Assembly (NCBI GenBank): GCA_032718475.1
Contig: JAUCBJ010006909.1
Location: 1-37,494, forward strand
Reading direction: 5' to 3'
DNA length: 37,494 nucleotides
DNA from: Nemertoderma westbladi
Taxonomy: Eukaryota; Xenacoelomorpha; Nemertodermatida; Nemertodermatidae
Positions 29,345-37,494 of the stretch are shown piece after piece. The first letter of the stretch is position 1. The number at the start of each line of letters is the position of its first letter. A program made the translations under genes and the position numbers. The notes beneath the pieces are model-generated. The model was not told where the DNA came from and made no database searches. It saw nothing but the letters and a program-made list of their open reading frames with translations.

Positions 29345-30800
29345 AATTTTGTATTAGGTTATATGTAGATAGTTCCAGGGTAAGTTTATTCGGACCCTGG
29401 ATTCCGTGCTTGCTGATATTAGCTTTAGTAGGGCTAGCATATAGGGACGCTGTCCTGGCCATTCAGCAGCCAGAGACGTGAACCATTACCATATATGGTA
29501 ATAATTCGAGGAAAGGGAGCAAATAGGGCTACAATCCGGCCTCCTTATTGGACTAGCTGCTTCCAGGTTGGTCTAGTGCTAGCACGGACTGGAGAGCCAA
29601 TAAGAAAGCGATTGAGTCACCCTATTGCATCACCCCATCCGGATCACCTATAAATTGGCGGTGTGCCGGTAGAGCCTCACTCTTATCACATGACACCTAG
29701 CCCTAGCACCTGTCTTACTGTTTTCTTGATACTCGTATTTTCTGCAATTTGCTAATTTGATTAATTTCTTGAAATGATTTGCTAGTGCGATTACTTGCTT
29801 GTGTTTCTCAATAATTCCTTCGATTACTGCTAATTACAATTGAACTATGATTTCTACCCCTTGATTGATGGTTCTATGTGATTCTTTCTGCGCAATAACC
29901 CCAAGGGATTCCTGAGACTGTCGGACTTTGTGATTTGCATGCGCCGCTACGGTAGCTATTAGCATCATGGAGGGCTAAGGCGCCAGTGGGCGGTGGGCGC
30001 ATCGGGGGGTTGAGCGACTAGGAGGGAGCGGAGGATTCAAAGGCGAGCAACGCTGGCGGGGGGTCACCGTTGCGGTCGGGCAATTTGCATTGTAGCGTGG
30101 GGGCAGCTCGCTGGTACAGTAATTAGGGGGCTGATGATCCAGGTTTTGTCTCTATTTAGTATTAGGGGGGCAGGAATTGGGTTAGTTAGGAAGCCTAGAT
30201 GTACCCGGGAGAGGTCTGCGTGCTTTACAATTGCGAATTGCATGTATTGCGAATTATTATATTGTGCTGTGTAATTGCTAATTGCGTGCATTGCGGATTG
30301 TACAATTGTGAATCGCGCATTGCGAGATGTGATTGCTGACGCTGATTGGTGTGTTACTAAAGTGTGCCTAAGATTACGAAAGCTTAGATAGGCGCTCTTT
30401 TCCCTTTGATTGATTTCTATCTCTTAGTTTACTGTAAATAATTACTGATTAGGTCAAAGTAATACAGTATTTTAGGCTGTTACATATTTGTGACTGTAAT
30501 TAATTAGTAAAATTAAGAATTAGTACGCAGCATAGCGGAGAGTAGCTAAGGTAATAATTAGAGTACCGTAAACTATTCACGCTGAGCGGTTATTTGAATT
30601 AGCGGGCAATAAGCTAGATAGCAGTATTCAGTACGCAAAACGCATTAGTAATTTGCTGGCCTAAAGCCAGCCGCAGACAAGTTTAGTCCCACTATAGGTA
30701 TTAGCCCTAATAAAAACTGTACCACTTTGATTATTTTAAATATTCTCGCATTCACACATTCCGTTAGGGAACCCCCAGTATTCGCGATTAGAAAAGACGT
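29345..30800 (+). mobile_element. LTR-like region of the plus-strand BEL/Pao element
   Basis: Holds a CCAAT box (29597-29601), a TATA box (29649-29654) and an initiator-like TCACTCTT near 29677, about 28 bases further on, then AATAAA near 30708. Ends cannot be fixed because the other LTR lies outside the window. Lies between the minus-strand integrase and the plus-strand gag start, so it also occupies the place of a promoter region for both directions. Confidence 0.45.
29649..29680 (+). promoter_or_regulatory. TATA box and initiator of the plus-strand element
   Basis: TATAAA at 29649-29654 in CACCTATAAATTGG and TCACTCTTATC about 28 bases downstream: standard pol II core promoter spacing. Confidence 0.5.
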
Positions 30801-32320
30801 AGGCATTGGCGTACTTTAACAGTAAGATTAGGCGTAAGAATATACTCTGAGTGTAAAACCTCTCACACTCGTTTTAAGTCAGCTTAGGGAGCCGATTCGG
30901 GTTTGTTGTTTTGGTTATTCCCGCGTGGCTCATATATTCGAACAGTTAGCTCTCTATCGAGTAATTGGTAGAGAAAGGAACAAGAAATTAGCAGGAGCCG
31001 TAGAAAATTAGTAAAACATATTAGCGGACGGCAGGTTAGCGCCATCTAACGGTAAGTAGCGGTTTTGTATTTAGCAGCCCCTCACATTAGCAATAATACG
31101 CTCCTGATTGCCCTGTCTAATAAATAGAGCAGTTTTGTGTCTTTATTGGTTAGGCCGGGGTAGTTTGTTTAACAGTAAAGCACGTTTTGTTTTGCTGTAC
31201 TGTGTACAGTAAGACAGAGAGTATATTCTTTTAGGCTGTTAAATTAGATTACTGTATTATTTACTGTACTGCGTATAGTAGGACAGAGAGTGTATTTTTA
31301 GGCTAGTTTAGATTACTGTATTCACTGGTCGCTGGTACAATAGTACAGTAGTACATTAGGCTGATTGCTGTTACTGCGTACGGTAGAAGGACATTTGTTT
31401 GCCGTACCACACACAGTATCATTAGGCTGTTAGGTTGGTGTACTGTTTTACTTACTGTACTGCATACAGTGGATGTACGGTAGTGCGTTTTTGCTAATTG
31501 CGAATACAGCAGTTCCTTAGGCCTTAGGGCAAACAGTAATTAGTAAGTTTTTTGAAAATTTTAGCTAGGTTTGCGAGAATTCAGTTTCGGTCAAAATTAT
31601 TTGTAAAATTCTAGAGTTTTGTACCGGTATGTTAGGTAACCGCTTAGTTATTTTATACCATCTGGAGATACATGGCAAGACGGAACTTCTGAGTTTGGGG
31701 TTCGTGTGGGTCTGCGGGTTCGGTTTGCAATCAGCGAAGGGCCTGAATCTTTGGACGCGGACGTGGAATCTCACAGCAAACAAGGTTAGTTGTTCTGTTG
31801 GCACCATAGTGTTTGTGGAAGCAGTAAAAAATTATCGGTTGTTTAACTGCGAGGCTGAACTCAATTTATTAGTTAGGATATTTAGGTTTAGCCGGCCATG
31901 GTTTTTTGAATCGCTCAAGTTAGAGAGAGAGTTAGAGAGAGTCGCAACCCGAAGATGTAGCCACGCGCTAGTGGATACATATAATATTTGAAATTAAAAT
32001 TACGTTGATTAGAGCTATATAAAATTAGAAATATTCGGGTGGCAAGTTTATTTTGAATATTTTGTATTAGATTCAAAGTTATTTGTGCTATACCGGTATT
32101 TAATGCTATAGTAGCTATATAATAATATTTTTGTTTAAATATTGTGCTAGTATTTGCTATAACTATACCCCATTAAATTCACAATATTGCATTGCGAATT
32201 TATTTGACATTTGGACCAACTGATTATTTGACAATTAATTTGACCGTATTTCGGTTAAATTATAATTATATCTCGAACTTTTGCGAGATATTTTGCCGGA
32301 AGGCAAACATTATTTAGACT
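30800..32320 (+). other. long non-coding leader of the BEL/Pao element
   Basis: About 1.5 kb without a plausible long frame before ATG 32321. Contains many copies of AGGCTGTTA and TACTGTACTGYGTAYAGTA words. No primer binding site identified with confidence. Confidence 0.5.
31194..31324. repeat. two tandem leader units (about 70 and 61 bp)
   Basis: Each unit begins CTGTACTGYGTAYAGTARG, continues ACAGAGAG and ends GATTACTGTATT. Degenerate relatives (TACTGCGTACGGTA, CTGTACTGCATACAGT) follow up to about 31475. Confidence 0.75.
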
Positions 32321-33208
32321 ATGAGTGTCTCAGACAAAGAGGCACTAGAGGAAAGCTATGAGACGGCGGCCGGACCGCCGACTGACGATAGCGTAAATGT
32401 TACTGTTGACGACAATGCCGACTATGACGACGCAGCGAGCGACGCTGACGTAAGTGAACAGGAGGACGAGACAGTGACTAGTGAGGAAGAAGAGCTACCT
32501 CAGGTAATAGTATTAGGATCCCCTACCGCTACTGTAAGGAAGGATTGTACAGCAACCCGGACAGAGGTGAGTGATAGGGAGGGTAGTGTAGTAGAAGCGA
32601 GAGCCCGGAGCCCGGTTTCCAGACCTGTGGGTATGGTAAGTGCCGTGGTCCCAGCGGCTGTTAGGAGTACCCGTAGTTCCCGAAATAATCCTTCAAGTCC
32701 ACCGAGTGTAAGTCAGGTAAGTGATAGAGAGTTCGACATTGCGATAAAGAAGAAACTTCGCGCGCATGCCGGACATATAACTCGGACGACGGACAAGGTA
32801 AGGAAGATGTTAGCTGACTCAGCGAACATCGGGAGGGTAGAGTTAGTAGAGATTAGAAGAGGATATAACTCAGCGTTATTCAAGCAGACGGAGGAGCTTG
32901 CAGTCCTAGCGAAGAAGGCAGTAGAGTCTCAGTCGAGCGACGTGGCGACGAGGATTTACGACAGGGTTTTAGCAGCCTTGTTGGAGCACCGCGAGTTATC
33001 GGAGCGATTCCGACGAGTTAGGACGGAGAACTGGCTGCTATGGGCATCACAAACGCAGGCGACTCAGGTGACTGACGCAGAGTTGAGAGACTTAGTGGAG
33101 CGAGAAGAGATCCAAGATAAAGAAGAGCGCCGTTATCAGAGGGAAGTTACTAGCTGGCTGATGCAGAATGGAGTGGTGGTACCAGGCCAGGTGCTACCGA
33201 CGACGTAG
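32321..33208 (+). CDS. BEL/Pao gag N-terminal region, ending at an in-frame TAG
   Basis: ATG at 32321 opens 295 codons. Residues 1-60 are acidic (DDNADYDDAASDADVSEQEDE), 60-135 Ser/Pro/Arg-rich and disordered, 136-290 mostly helical and charged, ending VVVPGQVLPTT and TAG (33206-33208). The reading frame continues after the stop without any shift into a coiled coil and then gag. No family recognised for this N-terminal part. It could be a separate protein, or the N-terminus of a gag-pol made by stop read-through. The upstream leader has a TATA promoter. Confidence 0.7.
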   Translation: MSVSDKEALEESYETAAGPPTDDSVNVTVDDNADYDDAASDADVSEQEDETVTSEEEELPQVIVLGSPTATVRKDCTATRTEVSDREGSVVEARARSPVSRPVGMVSAVVPAAVRSTRSSRNNPSSPPSVSQVSDREFDIAIKKKLRAHAGHITRTTDKVRKMLADSANIGRVELVEIRRGYNSALFKQTEELAVLAKKAVESQSSDVATRIYDRVLAALLEHRELSERFRRVRTENWLLWASQTQATQVTDAELRDLVEREEIQDKEERRYQREVTSWLMQNGVVVPGQVLPTT

Positions 33209-36200
33209 AACATTCAACAGAGGACGTTGACTCCACCCGACGACGCATCCAGAGACAGTGGCGATTCCCAGGTTAGTCACGCGCGAGGGAAAGTTATATG
33301 TGCTAGATCCCTTGTTTCTCACAACTCGGCGGAGGAGAGAAGACGCCGACTGGACGAACAGCAGGCGGAAGTTTTGCGTGCATCGGAAGCACGGAAGGAA
33401 GCCGAGCGGGAACGGGAGCGCACACGTAAGTTAGACGCGGAGTTACGAGAGTTGGAGGAGATAAGTAAGCGCGAGCGAGCGGAACGCGAGCAAAAGGAAC
33501 GCGAACTCCAAGCCGAGCGCGAGCGCAAGGAACTCGAACGCGAACAGAGAGAACGCGAACTCCAACTCGAACGCGAACGCAAGGAACTCGAACGTGAACA
33601 GAAGGAACGCGAGCTTCAACTCGAACGCGAACGCAAGGAACGCGAACTCGAGATCGAGAAAAGAAGACGCGCGTTGTATGAAGAGAAGGCGCGAGTGGAA
33701 GAAGAGAGCGCAGCGAGACGAGCGAGGGAAGAAGAAGAACGTAAACTGGCGCAGTTGGAAAGTGCGAGATTAAGTTTAGAGAGCGAAGAACGGACTAGGA
33801 AGGCGAACGAAATCGCCGAGAAGGGGATGCGAATGATCGAAGAATGTGGGGCGAGTGTAGGGACTGAGTTGCGAGAACTGTTCGCACTGCAGAAGGCCGA
33901 ACAGGAAGCGAGAACTCCGACCATACGCGAGTCGACGACGACCAGAATTCCTATACCCGGTCCAGCTATTACGAGTACACGGATCGCTAAACCATTCTCT
34001 ACATATCGCACGCCAGTTGGTATTAGTGCTTCACCCATCGCGCAGAATCCACGTCATCAGAACATCGCACCACTACACACCGAACACGACGATGAAGAGT
34101 TTAGAGAAACTCCGACGGGACGAGTATTGGGCGAACCGAACCCGCGGGTTTGGAATACGCGGACGGAGCGCCGACCCAGTTCGACGGAGAACTTCCGGGT
34201 TAAACCGGAAGAGGGATCATATGAGAGACAGCGGATTACTCAGATAGAGCCGACTATACAACAGAACCCTAGCCAGGAATTTATTACGAGGGATGAGTTA
34301 AGTGCTAGTTTAGCGCAAGCTATATCGCCACACATCCAACCTATAACGGACATGCTTAGCAACCTACGGTTAAAGGAAGCAGCCCAGGTAAGAAGTAATT
34401 CAAATCCTAGCAGGACTGAGTTAGATAAAGTTCAGCCTAGTCAACGAGTACGCATATCGGAGGAGACTATACCACATAGACCTCAGGTAAGGACGCCTGT
34501 CCCGAATATTCATAATCCCAACTTCGAAAATTCGGCCGAGAAATTTATACAAGATGCTTGGGTCAGGGCCTCGGCGCGCAAACCATCGCGAGCACTAAGG
34601 ACTGACACCGAGTCAAGCGATGAAGAGGAAGAAATGAGACGTCAGAAGTCCCGAAACTATAAGGAAAGAAGGACCGACGCGGAGCAGGTAAGTTGGAACC
34701 ACCGGGAAAGGACCAGACTTAATAACCCTGCAGAACTAAACCATTTGTTAACCCGGAACGACGCAACCCTTAGGGACATAGGTAAGTTTGCTGCTAGGCA
34801 AGGACTGCCGACGCAACAACCCCAGAAGTTTATGGGCAACCACAAGCACTGGAGGACCTTTAAAACCTATGTCGACGAGCAGCTAACCAACAGCACCTTT
34901 ACTCCCAACGAGAAGTTCAACTATTTGCTTCAGATGCTCCATCGAGAACCTAGAGCCATTGCTGATAACTTCGTCGGCAATGAAAGAGCATTCGAGTTAG
35001 CAATGAAGACGCTTAGCGACATCTACGGAAATAAAACCAAGATGGCGCAGTCGATAGTGGAAGACTTGGGTAAGGGCGGAAGGATTACAACTCCGTTAGA
35101 GCTGTTGAACTTAGCGAACGCCATTTCGAACGCATTGGACATCTTGAGGACGGTGAATCTACCTCATCATGGTGATCACGCCGAAGTTTTAAAGAGCGTA
35201 ATAAGACGTTTAAACATGCGTTACAGACAGAAATGGCGCAAATTAGAGAATAAGTTGGAGGGCCAAGGTAAAGTATTGACACTTCAGCATATTCATGACA
35301 TGATAGCCACAGACGCAGTAGCAGAGATGAAATCAAACTTCTCAGAAGAGAATATGAGGGAGTCTAAACCTGTTACCGGTAAGTCTATGGTAAGTTTTGA
35401 CGATGACAGGACCACTGTGACATTTAACTCAGTAGACAGATATAATTCGAGTACCCCAGCCTTTAGATCAGACTCGCGAGTATGGTCAGGTGAGCGGTTA
35501 GATAGACCTAGGTTAAAGCAACAGGAGTTGCCGGATGGATTTGTAGGTTGCCAATACTGTTTACTAAAGGAGGTAAGATCTGACGACCATAAGTTAGATA
35601 GTTGCAGACGGTTCAAAGAATTAAATTCGGAACAGAGAAGAGTTCAAGTGCGGACGCTGGACACCTGTTGGGCATGTCTTGCGCCAGGCCATGTACGGCG
35701 GCAGTGCCCGAACAGCAAGGACGGATGCATGGAATGCGGCAGACTACATCACAAGTTGCTACATGCGGATTTCCATACCCCAACGGACCGTTACTTACAG
35801 CGAAATCCTCAAAGGAAGAGGAGCAAAGAACCCGTATCGATAAGGAGGAATACGTACACTGGCATCCAGGACGATGGTTACCAACCAGGTTCGTCGGACG
35901 AGGATGGCGAGTCGAGCGCGAGAGAAGTGACCTGCCAAGGTTTCACCGCGGATAGTTCATCGACCAGCGCGCGGACGTATTTATCATCGGCCACATCGGA
36001 AATATTTAGCGTGATTCCGGTGAAACTCACTGGCGATAAGGGATCGAAGAGAATATATGTGATGTTGGACACTGCGTCCACATTATCTTATATCGACGAG
36101 GAAGTGGCGAGAGCTGTTTCTAGCTTCCAGGACGCCGAGGAGATCCAAATAGAGTTGAAGTCTATGCATGGAGTAGGTGACCTCAAGGGACACAGAATTT

Positions 36201-37494
36201 CGGTAGAACTAGATTCCCTACTTCCGAGAGACCAACACACTCGACAAGAACGGAAAGCTTTGCCATTGGACGGATTTAAGTGTCTAGCTATGAAGGGATT
36301 CGGCAGGCAGTTAGGTAAGGTGCCGCCGATGAGTCCCATAGCACAGGAGTATTTTGACAAGCTCAGGATACCCAGACACCAGGTAGGTTATAGGAATGTT
36401 TCTATGTTGATTGGTGCAGAACAGCTGATCGCACACCAGATATGGGAAACGAGACCAGCTGAGCCGCATGTCAATGGACCACATGCCCATAGGACCATAC
36501 TAGGTTGGTATACACGAGTACCCATGTCTTATGAGTTTACAGGTGGCGACAAGCCAATGAATAGATACGACGAATTACAGCCTATAACTCAACCACCGTT
36601 AGTAGAACCACCAGACATAGACGAGTTTAGGAGAACCTGTATTGACCACTATAGTGACTTTAGCGAGTCGGACGAGGAGTTGATTCCCGATAATGTTAGG
36701 TTGTCGGAACCACTTCACAATGACCGGACAGATAGTGAACCCGAGGACTACTGTTATCAGACCCGTGGGTCTGGTTCAGCGGCCCACGCTACCTATCTGA
36801 CTAACGTTTTGACTTATACAGACATAGTGGAGGGTCAAGTGGCTAAATATCGAGACCTAGACATTTTCCAATACAGTGAGGAGGAATTACAGAAGGAATT
36901 GATACGCCAGGACCTCGAGACAGGAGCCAGAACCGTCGAATGGCTGGATAGGGACGCAATGGAACCCGGTGGATATGACCTAGCCATGTCTACTGATGAG
37001 AAACGGTCGCTGGAGATGATGGAAGATACCATACGTCTGCTACCGACTGGACATTTTGAAGTTGGAATGTTGTGGCGTCGACAACCACCTAAGTTGGAGA
37101 ACAACTACAACTTAGCCTTGAAAAGATTAAACGGAGTAAGGGCTCGGTTGTTGAAGAATCCAGGCATTAGGGAGAAGTATTGCGCCCAGATCAACAACTA
37201 TTTCGCCAAGGGATTTGCTGGGAAGGTAGAGGACCCTAACTTAGTGACAGACCAGACTTATTACCTTCCACACCACTATGTGACTCACCCTGACAAGCCA
37301 GACAAGGTCCGAGTAGTCAACGACTGCGCAGCAGTCTATAGAGGTATGTCCCTGAATTCAGAGTTGATGGATGGTCCCAACCTGAATAACTATTTGATTG
37401 GAATACTGTTGCGTTTTAGACAGCGGCGATTCGCATTTACTTGTGACATCGAGGCGATGTTCCACCAGGTAAGAGCCTGTAAGGCAGACCAGGA
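33209..37494 (+). CDS. BEL/Pao gag-protease-RT polyprotein, 3' end outside window
   Basis: Open for 1,428 codons in the same frame as 32321-33205, with no stop to the window edge. In order: a long Arg/Glu coiled coil (33340-33790) with three ERELQLERERKELEREQ-type repeats; a DUF1759-like gag domain (34820-35170, QKFMGNHKHWRTFKTY, FNYLLQML); zinc knuckles typical of BEL/Pao (35660-35770, CWACLAPGHVRRQC then CMECGRLHH); an aspartic protease motif LDTAST (36065-36082); the pre-RT region (NYNLALKRLNGVRARLLK); and the start of RT (VRVVNDCAAVYRGMSLN, GPNLNNYLIGILLRFR, then DIEAMFHQV with the first catalytic Asp at about 37445). The first in-frame ATG after the TAG is 206 codons on (33827), past the coiled coil. 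RNase H and any integrase would lie beyond 37494. Confidence 0.85.

Noticed and set aside
33319-34038. Two minus-strand Ser/Arg-rich open frames opposite the coiled coil
   Set aside because: They are antisense readings of GAA/CGC/GAG-rich repeat codons; the plus frame has the BEL/Pao domains.
1-37494. CRISPR arrays, bacterial operons or riboswitches
   Set aside because: No regularly spaced repeats with unique spacers, no ribosome-binding-site-led gene clusters; introns and element types are eukaryotic.

Overview
The window looks like a stretch of a metazoan nuclear genome, probably an aquatic invertebrate. Protein-coding exons are short, with GT-AG introns and matching phases, the left half is AT-rich, and the window is crowded with decayed and near-intact mobile elements. 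Calcium-binding EGF exons, BEL/Pao retroelements, LINE fragments, cut-and-paste DNA transposons and a tRNA-derived SINE all point to an animal. I cannot name the species.

Left third (1-15,818, + strand): the 3' half of one cellular gene. Two cbEGF exons (2900-3022, 5039-5170) are followed by three exons (6720-6894, 7308-7421, 15695-15818) that together encode a C-terminal discoidin-like fold ending in TGA. All phases match (1-1, 1-1, 1-2, 2-2, 2-stop). The last intron is about 8.3 kb, swollen by two LINE remnants and a roughly 4.6-kb DNA transposon (about 9966-14604). That transposon has a two-exon transposase-like gene and at least six exact copies of GTGAGTCCGTAACG near its ends. A GC-rich, foreign-looking reverse-transcriptase-type fragment sits inside it.

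Middle (15,819-21,500): no cellular gene seen. It holds a 329-bp MITE with 24-bp terminal inverted repeats, three copies of a small GCGGCA hairpin, homopolymer and GACA tracts, a minisatellite of mixed units, an N-terminal piece of a Mutator-like transposase, and a minus-strand LTR-type promoter (three evenly spaced CCAAT boxes, TATAAAAGG, AATAAA). Next to it is a decayed tRNA-like sequence.

Right half (21,500-37,494): retroelements. On the minus strand a BEL/Pao integrase ORF (29163-26881) is read before a long zinc-knuckle, gag-like ORF (26326-22700) that is split by a single in-frame TAA. No reverse transcriptase lies on that strand. On the plus strand, behind a TATA-containing LTR-like region and a long leader, a BEL/Pao gag-protease-RT frame starts at ATG 32321, meets one in-frame TAG at 33206, and is otherwise open to the window end (1,428 more codons). 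The two units diverge. The odd points are the stand-alone integrase, the two single-stop split frames, and five same-orientation copies of a 20-nt near-palindrome spread over the minus-strand unit, both inside and outside ORFs. Whether this is one ambisense element or two nested elements cannot be settled without sequence beyond 37,494.
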